Assembly: GCA_036345935.2 (NCBI GenBank)
Contig: JADWOT020001577.1
Span: 1,535,795-1,599,794, forward strand
Source of the DNA: Taenia hydatigena
Lineage: Eukaryota; Platyhelminthes; Cestoda; Cyclophyllidea; Taeniidae
DNA: 64,000 nucleotides
Direction: 5' to 3'
Of this stretch, positions 1 through 11,790 are shown in pieces. The translations under genes and the position numbers were made by a program. Position 1 is the stretch's first letter, and each line of letters starts with the position of its first letter. The notes below the pieces were generated by a model. It did no database searches. It saw only the letters and a program-made list of their open reading frames with translations, and was not told where the DNA came from.

Positions 1-3000
1 CACTAATGTCACGTGCCAAGCCCTTCAGAGGGCAGAAGAAGGGAGCACTCAGCCTGCATTCGACGTGTTTGGTAACAACTTCGCCCTTGTGGAATGGTCT
101 AAATACGTGGGCACTACCCTCCACGTGAGCCTGATTGTTTACCATGTGAGTTTTAAATGATTGCATCTAAACATGCGTGTTCAGAAAGGAAGGAAATAGG
201 AGTCATTTGTCCAAGGATGGTAAAGAATCAAAGATTGTTAAGAATAGGGTTATAAGTGCCGAACATTTAGGTCTGTTGTGAGGTCTAGGCTTGAAGCCTA
301 TTTAAGAAGACAACTTGCACATTGCACAAAGGGATCAGTTGACAATAAGCCCTATGACCGACTCACTTGCTCATCTCGGATGTGTCGATCTTGATCTGGG
401 ATTAAAAATTAATTTCATAATATAATGGGCTCTTTGCGCTGGTAAAATAAGCTAGCACAGGCAAATAAATTGTATCCAAAGTTGCATCATGATGTGGAAC
501 CAAAATGGGTCTTAATATTCTTCTTACCTTTGCATAAGCTTACAGGTCTCAACAATTACTTTAATGGTCGATAAACAATAATGGTCTTGAAGCTTTTCAT
601 CACACAGGCAGCAAAGCTGAGCAAGTGCGGCAAACCACCACTATCAATCTTCCTTCTTCAGTTAGGCAGCCCTAGCACCGACATCGTCACTTCTCTGTCG
701 CATGCAAAACTCCTTTTAAAGCGCATCCCTCTGCACCACTGTTTCGTTTCTGCCTCCTTTCGCAACTGTCTGCATGACTATGTGAATACCTGGTGAGCCA
801 GTAATAATCAATTGGTGCAATGCGGGCGATAACAGAAGATAGCGATAAGGTCCAAATACGTTATAGGAGCCAAAATTTAGGATAATGTTTTCTACAAAGG
901 AATGCGATGCGCGCCTCTTAAACCGCCGAAGAATTACCAATGCATTGGATCTTCCTTTGAATAATTCGGCACTGGAGTGCAGACATGCGTCAATGTGAGC
1001 AAAGCGCGGGTGTTATTCAGACCACCCTCTTGTTTATTCGGTATTTGGTGTGCCACAACTTGCCCTATTAATAAGCATTTTGTTTTATTAATGTCGATGC
1101 TGTCACCTGCATTGCTGACAGTCAGTTCCTTCAAAGCTTTTAACTTACTACCTAAAATTCTCACCGAATTGGATTATACTTGTGTGTCGTTGCACCCACT
1201 CAGTCAGGTATCTCTGCTTATCGGCTTTATTGGCAGCTCTTCTATGACGCTGTTTAAAATACAGCTCTTTTGGAAAAGCATTTCCCTTGCCTTTATGTCA
1301 TTCTTCCCTTAATGCAAAATTATCTGAACACATATATTTAACATTGGATGCCAGTCAAAGTGTATTAGAAACGAAATGCACGTATATTCAAGCTCATGAT
1401 TTCCAGCAGTATTCTTTCAATTGTCTCCAATTATTGTTGCTGCATTCCTTCAAATGCATAAACACTCGCAAGTCAAAAGTACACAGCATTTAGCATCAGC
1501 CTCTGTTTCTTCGAAGTCGTTCCACGATGTGTTATGGTTGCGCTTAGAGCCCTATTTTGCCACTCATCTTGCGACATGCTGGCCAATTTTGTTCAACTCT
1601 GTCATTGGCTTCTGCCAGTGCTCTACTGCTGCTCTATGATTTGTTGGCGAACGTGTAGACCTATCACAAGTCGAGAAGGAGCGTGTGCACACGACTTTGA
1701 AATAAACCTGCACCAATTTTCGTCTGACAGATACAGGTAAGCGAATTTCTTAGGCCCGATTAGTCAATACGTATGCAGCTTCCGTATCTTGCAACTTCGT
1801 CTCCATTTCTCATCGCGAACACTTTTAAAGTCACTATGACTTAGGGATTATTTGCATTCAGACTCATCAATACTGCCGCTTGGAAGATAAATGGTGCGCT
1901 TAATGATATCGGAAGGCAGATTTGCATTTGGATTTACTAGATACAGCTTGCTATTTATTTTATTCTAGGTAAAATGATACCTGCGCTTTCTTTCGTTTAA
2001 TGTTTCTTCGCTAAGGACAAACGCGAAATTTGTAATTCTTTATTGAGATTGCAGTGGTGAATTGGACAATTTGGTAATGCGGGCTAAAATCGGGGCACCA
2101 TAGGCCACAGGAAAATGCAGTCCAACATTCTCAGCTGAGCAGCACCAGACTCCTTTATCTGCTTTACCATCCTTCCAGCCCTCAGGGACCTTTCGGCAAT
2201 GGCGTAGACCGTGTGTTACTAATCAGGACGTCAAAATTTCCATCTGCAGCGACGAATACATTGTTACACTGTGCTGCTCGCCTCTATCCTGACTACTGAC
2301 TTCTGCCTCCCCTCACCTGTATTCGAGAAAAAATTATGTTTTTGGGCAGCCAGATGAGGGACGCTATCCTTCTCCCTCGCTAGAAAACAGTCCCATCTTA
2401 AGTGTCACTTTATTCGAGAGTTATTTTCTATTGTTATTTTTTGTATTACAACCATGATTAGTGCCTTTTGTCCTCCTTGTCTAGAATGGTTACAATGCAA
2501 GAGCAAAGGACTCCTGCCATCAATTTAGTTAGTGCATTTTATCAACTTAACCGTCAATTTATTTCTGGCAAGGATCGAGCCACTATGGATTCCTCAGAGC
2601 AGGCAGACATCAATATCACTGCAAGGCTTGGTAAGATACTTAATTAGGAGTATAAAGTGACTAAAAATATGTGATTATATCCGTAGTTACGCAAGGTTGT
2701 GCCGCTTTAGGATCCTTCCTCCATATATAGTTTGAGAGCTAGGCAAAAATTTTCTTTTACCTCTCTTTGCATACGTCCACCCTAGGTACTAGTTTATGTA
2801 GCTCCAAAAGCACCTTTTTTCTTCTGCGTGGCCGCCACCAATGCCTTCGATGCAAGCCAGTCATGTATAACCTAATTTATTTGCTAATTATTTGTCAAAG
2901 TATGAGGCCTTCCTAATCCAAATTGTACCACATCCAAAGCAAAGCACTGTACAGCTCTGAAAAGGTGCTGCTACTTGGCATATAGCTTTGTGCTTTGCGC

Positions 3001-3489
3001 GTATTGCTCCCAATTTTGCGCACCCAACTGCCAACACTTTTAGGTGAGCACAGTGGACTTAATTAGAGACTAGCCTCTGTGCAAACCAAGTCTGAGTTGA
3101 TTGGTTTAAAACAGCGCCCGAAAGTTATATTTTTTGATTTGTGATATCTCAAAGGAGTCACGCTGTGTTCACTCCGCAAATTTTGTGCATCGCGCCTCTT
3201 TGCTACTTTTAGCGTTTTGCACTAATGACTCCTGCTGCTCACATCTCACTTGTTCAAGCATCAACGGCTGTGCCACTACCAAAGCATCCACCACAGCCAC
3301 ACCAGGGCATACGATCTGCGCTATGTCTCACCCCAGTTATTTCATCGGAAGCGCTTCATGTTTGTATAGCAACTGATTTTGATCTGACACAAAAAATGTC
3401 GAGATTAGTGGTATTTTCTTATCACCATTTCCTTAATTTTCCCCTAATATAGGCGATAACTCTGCTGCATCTACCACCGCATTTCGCGG
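1..3489. other. No recognisable gene
   Basis: I see no convincing gene. The longest open frames are about 70-110 codons and overlap on both strands, as expected by chance in this composition. One minus-strand stretch at 934-1164 looks faintly like the end of a reverse transcriptase, but it lacks any catalytic motif and I do not call it. No part matched the repeated modules by eye until about 3490. Confidence 0.5.
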
Positions 3490-6400
3490 GTCAATTAGCG
3501 GAAGCAGTTTTACACACGGTAGTGAGCAAACTAATGAAATTGGCAGAGGAATCAATTCCAACGCCAGTCGTCATTTTGGTGGAAGGCATTTGATTGCATC
3601 TGTGAGATGGACCGATTTTAACTACTTCGCATTCGCCAGTACACTTGATGATAATTGTAAAATGGAAACCACGAAAGGAAAAGGATTTTGAGTAAGTAGA
3701 TTAACAAGGCTTCGTAGGTATCCAAGTAAGCCATTGCACACCTTGACATATCGATGCAGAAGACCATCAATTTCACAAACTTCCCTGCTTCCCATTGAAA
3801 TGAGAGCAGTAATTCCATGGGGCCATGTCGGTTGGAGGCCACTGTCAATAAATTTACTTGAAGTCCATTGTCACCACAATGCCATATCTAAATTGGAACT
3901 TCGTAATTTTGATCCCGGTTATAATGTTTGATTGCTCTAAGAGAATAAATCAAGTGGAGCATTTGCTTTGATTACATCTGTACGGACCTAATGAGCATAT
4001 GCATATCCATTAAGAGCTGCACTCAACTGTCCGCATCAGCTACACTCTGAGACCTCTTCCTTTTGTAGTGCAATTACAAGTGGCTGCGGTTGCAATCCTG
4101 CGCTTTAGGGAGCACCACAACAGACGCAGCCTAAAAATAGGGATGAACTTATTCGGCTTAGCCAAAAAGAAGAAATATAGACGCACTAACAAGCTCACTA
4201 GGGCACCAACAATTGCTGCAACGCATTAAAAATTATAATGTGGGTACCACTTCGGAAAGTGGTGTGAAAGGTCGAACTGAAAGAGGCGATGTAACGACCT
4301 GCGATTTCCACAAAAATGCTGCAGTTTGTTCACGAACTGTGGCATTTTGTTGGGCAGTCAAACAACTCGAGCAATGAGAATGGAGTCTCTATGTATGAGA
4401 AATGAAAGCGAGGCTGTTAGCTGAGTGCAGCAGGATCCAGGTAGGTAAGAAGTCAGGAGCATGCAAGGAAAGGGACTAAGTCGATTGGCGTTGTGCATGA
4501 CATTTAAGGAGTCAAATATAAAATAAGTCGCACCTCTCTATCCTTAGTGTATCAAGAAGGAGTGTCGAAGCTTTCATCTCACGGTACCCCAAGGTTAGTG
4601 GGTAAGATTCCCCGTAATTTGGGTCCAGATTGTCTCGTGCGACTGCGCGGAGAGATAGCACGACATCTTGGACGAGGAGAGTTTTGCCACTGTAGCATTA
4701 GACTAATTAGGCTTCGCTATCAAAAATCCATGAAAAATGGATATTTTTGTGTTAATGGCCAAAAGAACTCTCAATTGTGTTTCCTGCTCTCTTGAAGGTA
4801 GTGATAATTAATTTGACTAGTGGTTGACATTTTTTTGATGGAATACATACACATTGTTTCCTGTGACCACCCATAAACCTTTTTTCATTTTCTGGATAGT
4901 TAGGACCGTGTAATCGTGTAGAAATGACAGGAGAAAGCGTGCCATACACCTTGAACAGTGCAGGTCTACGGTGTGTGTAACTAATACTTTACCACCGAAG
5001 TCAAACTTTGCGAGGGTTGTCTCAAACCAATGTCCTTTTATTCCTTGTAGTCTTCAATTTACCCTTCTGACCGGGGTTAGAATATATTGACCCTAATGCA
5101 CATAATCCTTTAATCACTTTCGATCCTTTCTGTTGTGGCTTATAATAGCTGCCAAACTTTGTTAATCTTTGCACAGTCGATCACGCCATGAAATTGTAAA
5201 CTTATACCCGTTGGTCATGATTTTTCTCCTCCTAGTCAGCTATTGCAACCAAACTCAATAAAATGGCTGCTGTGGACAAATTGTGGTTCGACGCAATGTA
5301 ACTTAACAGTCTCAATGGCGTTGTAAGCTTTGAGGCACGAGGGTGTTTGAAAATCAGGTGGTTACTAAGCTTGGCCGTGTGGTAATAGTTGCCAGCGAAG
5401 CTGAGCCGAACCATCCCCTGAGTGCTACGCCATAGGCTGCACTGCAAGCAATAGACTCTGCACCTAATAACCGCCAGATTGTTAACCAAATGATTCTACT
5501 TCACATCACGCTCATCACTTCAGCCGCCCCTCTGCCTCCCTGATTAGCAATTTTAAGCACTACAACCTGAATTTATTAAGTAGAACATTAATGTGCAGTC
5601 TGAGTGCATTTGACTATTTAGGCAGACATAAGCAAAAACTCGTCAAAGTAGGCTAACTGCGTGTTGAATGGTGCTGTAATGGCGAAGTAGAAAGCTTAGA
5701 GGCAGTGCACTGGAACGGCCTGTGTCGTCCTTGAACTGACAGACCTTGCTTAGTGTCGTTGAGGATAACTTGGAACATGGGTAATCAGCAGCTGTCGCCA
5801 CTACAATCCGAGACACCCTATCATCGACAACTCCATGGTAGACGTAGGCTTAAAGTGTGGTGAAGGCGCAAACGGCGGGAGCGCTTCAGAGCGAACCCAA
5901 TCTCCTGCATAAAAAAGTCACAGTTGCGTAAGTTTTGGGACGAAATGAACTCACGTTTAGAGTCATGGCACGAGATCTGATCTTTGACGTTTGCAACGTA
6001 ATCGTAATTGTGATTTTGCAAAGGAGAATATGCTTGTAGTTGCATACTCTTCGAAGAAAGTAAGACAGTGCACGCAGATTTGCGATGAAAAAATGACACC
6101 CAACCGTCAAATGTGAGTTGGCTTTGCTGCTGGAGTTCTCGGTTAAAATAATAAAGACTCAAGAAAATAACACACGGAGGGCTGGGAAATTAAATCATTT
6201 GATCGGCAAAGCAAAACATGGGTAAAAAGAAATAATACCTATATCTTCCAACTAATGATTCCTTTGTCTTTGAGCCAATTGCTCCGAATCCCAGTTACGC
6301 ATAAGTCTTTCACCAAAATATAGTAGGCTAATGCAGCTGGACTGATTGATCAAAAGAAGATCCTATAATGCTAATGTTAGAAGCAACTTACAATGATCAC

Positions 6401-7435
6401 AAATTCCCTTCTTTGGGACCCGCACCGCCACGCGGGCATGCGAAGCATATTTTGATAGCGTTCATTGGCGAACTCTCGCCTTCAGCGCGAACTCTCATAC
6501 GCGTGGTTCTACTGCTGCTTCGTACCCAAACGTGATAGCCGTTTAGAAGCCATTAGCATTTTTACACCATGTCAGTTTAGAAACAATGGCTGCTGGCTAG
6601 CAGGAAAGGCGAAGATTACCTCTTGGCAGCAGAATCAGTGCCGTCATGGCTCGTCGATAAATGGGAGGATTGGTGTAAAAAATGATTGCACCTTCAGAGT
6701 TGCAATGACTTGCAGTCTCAAACCAAAATCATTGAATAAAAATGTAGGAAAGCAGAGTGGAGAAGCATGAGGGACAACTAAAATACATGAACATCGCGAT
6801 CAGGCAGCTCTGCGTCAGTCTCTCTATTGCTTCCTCCTACTTCCGCAGTGTGACTTCAGATGGAAGAAAAACACGGCATGGTGTGTGCAGTGGACCGGTT
6901 TTGATAGACAAGTTATCAATGCGCAGCATACAGATGTGTCCGTGGTGCTCGATTTCTTCCTTTGGACGCGTTCACGATGAGCTGTGAGGCAATATTATTC
7001 AGTAACATGGTGATTGGCCATAGAACAAATCAGCTTGCATTGAGTAGAAAATGAGCTATTCAGGACCCAACAGAAACTAGACGTGTGCAGAAAGCTGTGA
7101 TCTCGGTTGCAGTCGTAGGCCTATTATCTGCAGCTATTCACTTCATTTGTTCATCTTATTCCTGTGTCCCATTACACGCCGCGGAACACAAAACTAAAGA
7201 TTTTTTTTGGAATTTGCATAGATGAGGTCGGAACTGCAATGCAGACCTTAGGATTGCTAATGGAGTTTTATAGCTGCAGCGCAGAAGTCGGTGATGACCA
7301 CGTATTTAGGCGTTTCTCGAGAGGCAGGTTGGAGACGTAGTGATCAGTACAGTGCCTAAATTTTGTCAATGATGCAATCGGATTCAACTTCATAACACTG
7401 AGTAAGTGAGCACAATCCTATAGTTTTAATTGAGT
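3490..7435 (+). repeat. Arm L of a large inverted repeat (partner 48135-51840)
   Basis: Read along the plus strand, this matches the reverse complement of 48135-51840 in order over almost 4 kb, at roughly 75-88% by eye with indels. Anchors: 3490-3620 with 51710-51840, 4040-4110 with 51290-51350, 4550-4700 with 50720-50870, 4980-5080 with 50570-50690, 5240-5340 with 50220-50290, 5820-6080 with 49540-49800, 6420-6500 with 49100-49160, and 7340-7420 with 48140-48200. The partner arm directly continues the 3' flank of gene C, so L is the distal flank of a gene unit whose gene is no longer here. Open frames in the two arms differ mostly at amino-acid-changing sites, so I see no coding constraint. 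Confidence 0.8.
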
Positions 7436-7454
7436 ACAGGAACTCGAAGGGCGG

Positions 7455-8021
7455 AATGGACTCCTCTAGAGAAGCACCAAAGTGACATCTACTACATCCC
7501 GGACGAAAGCAAGGAAAGTCTTACTAGTTCTGGTGGATCCGATCGATGGATATGCGGGGCCGCAACTGCGTGAGCATGACGCGAAGAAGTTTGTGTGCGT
7601 GATGAAGGGGAGTCTTGAACTTTCTGAGGGAAGTGAAGGCCTCCTTCGAACCTACTTGCAAGAAGATCAAGAACGTTTTAGACAATGGGAAGAGGAAGTC
7701 ACTGTGTCCAACAGGCTTACCACTGCCTCTTTTTGTATTGTCAGTTCGCCGTCTGGTTGGTCTGCTAAGAAGGCGTGAGTCATGAAGGCTCAAGCGCTTT
7801 GCGAATCCAGCACACTTGGATGTATGTCCACCAAGAAGTATTCGGAGATCAACCCTGATCACAAGGCTGTAATTTGTCTGAAGGGGATTTTGTCAGCTGA
7901 AGGCGAATCGGATAAGTTTTGCAAGGGTCTTATTAATATGCTCTTTAGCACAGCCATGCTCGTCTCTAGATTCACTTCATGGGATACAGAGGTTCATGTT
8001 AACATTTTTCGAATCAAATAG
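7455..8021 (+). pseudogene. Hsp90 C-terminal fragment, plus-strand copy
   Basis: The translation matches the middle/C-terminal part of cytosolic Hsp90, the ATP-dependent chaperone. Visible blocks are an IYYI-like stretch near 7475, VDPIDGYAGPQL (family VDPIDEYAVQQL), a DAKKFVCVMKGSLELSE block, VTVSNRLTTASFCIVSS, and MKAQAL..STLGCMSTKKYSEINPDH. An in-frame TGA at 7776-7778 interrupts the conserved GW(S/T)AN.E block. The first block lies in another frame with sequence missing between, and the N-terminal ATPase domain is absent. It ends at the region equivalent to family THANRIYRMIKLG. No introns are seen, which suits a processed pseudogene. It faces the minus-strand copy at 8310-9365 tail to tail. 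Confidence 0.85.
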
Positions 8022-8309
8022 AAAATAGGTCCGATACTTACTGGAAAGTGAGTGGTCTCGTCTTCCTCTTCGAGCACAACTAAAGCATGCTCCTTTATTA
8101 TGAAACAAGTCCTTGCAGGATCTCCAGAGCACTGAAGGCAATTTCGTTGAGATAGAATGGAAGGCGTGAAAAGGAAAAGGAAGCAAGGCGAAATGAAAGA
8201 CAATATATTCAAAATGCCTATTCCGCCTCGTCGCTCCATCGACTTAGTCGTATAAATGCTGCTTTTACAGTCAAGCGTCATTTGTGCTTTGAGAAGTCCT
8301 TGATAAGCT

Positions 8310-9365
8310 TTGCTACCAGCAGTTGTCTTATCTGCCAAATTCATGGGCTCGTCTTCCGGCATCTCAAAACACATACTTATCAGCTCGTGAATCTTGTTGG
8401 CACGAGCCTTTGAATCCCATAAAGTGAATCCAGGGGAGAGCGTGGCTGTGCTGAAGAGCATGTTGATGGGATCGTTGCAAATCTTATTCGGTTCGCCTTC
8501 AGCTAGCAAAATCTTACCTAGACGAATCATAACCTTGTTACCAGGGTTGATCTTTTAAATATTTCTTGGCGGACATATATCCAAGTGTACTGGATTCGCG
8601 AAGCGCTTGAGCCATCATGATCTGCTCCACGTTAGCAGTCCATTCGAATGCTGAAGCATTAAGACTGTTAAACACGGTGAGATTCTCAAGCCATTGCCTA
8701 AAATGTACTTGATCTTCTTGCAAGTAAGTTTGTAGGAGGCCTTTACTTCCTCAAACCTCTCCTTCTCTGCCTAATCCTCAGGAAGTTTAAGACCCCCCTT
8801 CGGTACGCAGATCAACTACTTCGCATCATGCGCACGCAGCCGCGGCACTGCATGCTCATCGATTGGATCCACCATGTAAAACACCTCAAGGCCACGCTTT
8901 TTTTAGCACCTCAATAAGGGCTGCTTCATGCGCGGCACGTGGTTCTTCTGACTAGTCATATCATCGCTACTCTGACAGGAGCAATAATGCAACGGTTTGG
9001 TCAAATCCTCACGGTTTGTACTATTTTCGCAAATTTTGAGCTCAATATCCTTTGAACGCTGCTCAATGGGCTTCTTGTAGATCTGGGCGTCCTTTCTTGA
9101 CCAAGTTTTTTCGAATTACTTTCAAAATCTTGTTCTGCTTCCAATTATTGCTCAGCGAATCGTATAGCTCGCCATACCCTTCCTGACTAATATTCTCTGG
9201 ATTTCCAGTCCTTAAAGGCATAATTTTATTCAACCATTCCTCTTCAATATACTTCTCTTTGATTTGCTTTTTCTTCTTTTCCTTCCCACTATTTTCGCCA
9301 CTGTCTTTGCCACCTTCATCATCTGGTCCTTTTGCCTCAAGTTTCTCTACTTTTGGCTTGTCTAA
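8310..9365 (-). pseudogene. Hsp90 middle-to-C-terminal fragment, minus-strand copy
   Basis: Reading from 9365 downwards, the frames match Hsp90 from the charged linker (DKPKVEKLEAKG, then an acidic/Lys-rich run) through KEKYIEEEWLNKIMPLRTGNP, the SQEGYGELYDSLSNNW block and ILKVIRKNLVKK. The sequence from after SLSNNW to ILKVIRKN is deleted. Further down come blocks like the NRKKLSELLRYYTS region, VFYMVDPIDEHAV, the KKLVCVTKEGLELPED region with in-frame stops, [19 protein letters not shown] and FSTATLSPGFTLWD..ANKI. At least four frame changes and several stops are needed, so it is dead. It shares about 500 bp with the plus copy as an inverted repeat. The N-terminal ATPase domain is missing. 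Confidence 0.85.
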
Positions 9366-10659
9366 GAGAAACGTAGAAAAGCTGGCGTTCATCACCAAAG
9401 CAAACACTTTAAGCCAGTTTTTGAATGTTTTGAACACAAGCAATAGATTCCTTTATTAACGATGGTGTACGAAATCTTACCAACATGGTAAACATGTGCT
9501 CAGGTTTGGTTACTTCCACGGCAGCGATGGTGAGGCGGAAAGATGATCCGGCGCTATGCGATGGCTGATCACCCATCTACATGGCGGGATTGGATGCGAA
9601 GTAAGTCGAAAAGAGACTAACGGTTGGACCAAAAGAAGATCTGATCAATGATGGAAGGAGGAGGAACTGAATAAAGGACCGACTCAGTGAGTGTTGGGTT
9701 TGGCTAGGTCTCGCGTCTCTCTCTTAGCAAGCCAAAATGACCAAACTATCTTTCAAAACAGTGATTTGGGTGCTCCACGCAAATAGAGAAGAATAGAATG
9801 AAGGAAAAAGGAGAGTCAATATAATTGGTCATTGGCTTCTTGGATTCCACAGTCTACGTTACTCCAATTTAAGTTCCCATTTCAAGACCGGTACGGTTCA
9901 AACTTCGCCTTTTCTAATAGTTGCCACCGTGTTGAGCTAAGACTGTAGACGTATCCACAGTCAATACCAGAGCTCTGTAACTCTTTAATTTCAATGCGCC
10001 CAAATTGTCATTCTGCTTCACAAGAGGAATACTGACGATAAAGATTAGGCGTTGTCTCTCTCCTACCCACAAATGACACGCAAACTCTCTCACGAGAAGT
10101 GTTGTGGACGCAATGGAGCTTAAAGTCTTAGGCGGGTAGTAATAGGGCGAGTTATATAAGGTAATAGCGATTATAGGCTGCAGGCACTCCTCTCTGTGCC
10201 AAATCTGTGCTGCATGTATCCGCCAAATTGTAAAACGAATAGGTAAGTGCAGATGGAAGAAGTCCTGTGACCAAGTAAACGCAGTAATTGTCAGTTTTGG
10301 AATTAAACATGTACCTTTGTTAATTTTCAATGTTCCATTTGAACTAGCATACCCTCTGGTGCATCTGATAAGCCTTGAATCAATACAGCAATCTGTTTTA
10401 AGCGATGTGTGCATTGTATTGACTTTTTCTCACAGACACTTCCGTGCTGAACTGTTGCAAAGAAGCCTCAATGCAACGAATATTCTCCTTTTTAAATACA
10501 AACGTCTGCTTAAATCGTTTTCCTTCTTCCAAATTTTAGTTCCCAAAGCGTGTTTTGACTTAAAGTGCTGACAACAGCAGTGAAGTTTTGTGGGTCTCAT
10601 CCCCACTTCCTGCGATCTTACACATTCTTCCACGTGGCAGTTACTAGCATGCCTAACCA
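9366..10659. other. No gene seen
   Basis: A 166-codon minus-strand open frame (9914-10414) has no recognisable motif, and I treat it as chance. I see no promoter or repeat match to the rest of the window. Confidence 0.45.
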
Positions 10660-11790
10660 TCGCGTGAGCATCACGGAAATTAGGTGATCAAAGCTTAAGG
10701 CAAAAGAACAGAGGTGATGTAGATGGATGTGCTGGTGTTGTCAGACCGGGTAGATAATGGTATGAGTATTTCCTGCCCCCACATTCGTTCATTTTCTTCA
10801 ACTTTGAAAGATTCACGAGTTTTACTCTCCGTCTAGCACTAGAGTAGCTGCTGAGTTCCACACATTCACATAAGAGCAAGAGAATCTTATTACCTTTCGC
10901 TTTATAATAGAACCTCCAATGCACCACTCCTTGCCTGCGCGGATCAGGACATCGTCCAATACTTGAACGATCGCAACTGGAAATCGTGGTGTAAAACATA
11001 CGGCTTTAGATTCAAACCATCCGATTCCATTACGCTGCTCTTTCATTAAGGTCAGCATAACAAGTGATTCTATCATATAGCTTATTTCTTCATTGTCATT
11101 TTGTGCATTTCCCTCCTTATCGTCTGAAATGTTTCTTTAACCAGTAAACCAGAATGCTTAGTTAGCCTACTTTAGGCTTCCTGCCTTAAGGAGGCTCTAC
11201 TTTGTTATTAGAGACCCACTGCTTTTGCTACTGATTGCGATGTAGGTAATGCTAGAGATTGGCCTATAGAGTTAAGGAGGCGTTGACTACCATTCTCGCT
11301 TTTCGTAGAATGAAGCTGAAACGGGTGGTCAGGTGCATGCGTGTGTGTGCATACGAGTTTAGTCGAGACATGAGTGGAGTCAAAATGGAGGGGAGTACAA
11401 CTAGAGAGGAACACAGAATCAGTGCCTAGCTGAACGGTTGTCAACGATTCAATCAAATTATAGCAGCGATGCAATCAACCAAAAATAATTAGTCGTCACA
11501 AGAGCGGTTTTACACCAATCAGAGCGTCGCATTCATTTGAAGCAAAATTGAGATCGGGTGCGTCGGACAAAGAAGCAAATGCTATTGAATCTTCGTCGGA
11601 ACTGCAAAAAGCTGCTGTGTTAAATGATTTTGCTATAGAAGTAATGTCCCAAGGAAGGGTGCTTGAGACATGAGTCAAAATGGAAAAAAATGCAACTAGA
11701 GAGGAGCGCAGAATCAGTGCCCATCAGTATGGTTGCCAACGCGTCAATCGAATTATAGCAGCGATGCATGAAATTGCCACACATCAGTAG
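10660..11790 (+). repeat. Repeat V, copy 1
   Basis: Direct copy of 41020-42040 (V3), with a partial match at 29790-30350 (V2). Shared blocks include a stretch reading CTTGAACGATCGCAACTGG near 10960-10980 and 41322-41341, and the 280-bp tail at 11370-11670, which is about 96% identical to 41740-42035 by eye. It contains an extra internal copy of about 110 bp (11665-11775) of the block at 11365-11475. In V3 the repeat sits directly upstream of a U module; here no gene follows. Confidence 0.75.
11385..11673 (+). pseudogene. Unidentified ORF in V1, broken copy
   Basis: Counterpart of the 41756-42040 frame. It carries an in-frame TAG near 11445 and a 4-nt insertion near 11486 relative to V3. The second half (frame SGFTPIRASHSFEAKL to stop TGA 11671-11673) is still open and nearly identical to V3. 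I do not recognise the product, and it may not be a gene. Confidence 0.3.

Noticed and set aside
934..1164. Faint resemblance to the end of a non-LTR reverse transcriptase on the minus strand
   Set aside because: No catalytic YADD-type motif, no neighbouring RT blocks, only a KTKC-like string; too weak.
5821..6162. 113-codon minus-strand frame with a similar frame in the other arm at 49479-49790
   Set aside because: Over the shared 54 codons almost all base differences change amino acids, so there is no sign of protein-level selection. I take it as chance openness kept in a duplicated segment.
7994..8316. Extension of the minus Hsp90 frame past the family C-terminus
   Set aside because: It does not end in the expected MEEVD-type tail and continues with unrelated sequence after a damaged region.
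9914..10414. 166-codon minus-strand open frame
   Set aside because: No motif, no repeat copy, no splice or promoter context; long frames of this size occur by chance in 64 kb.
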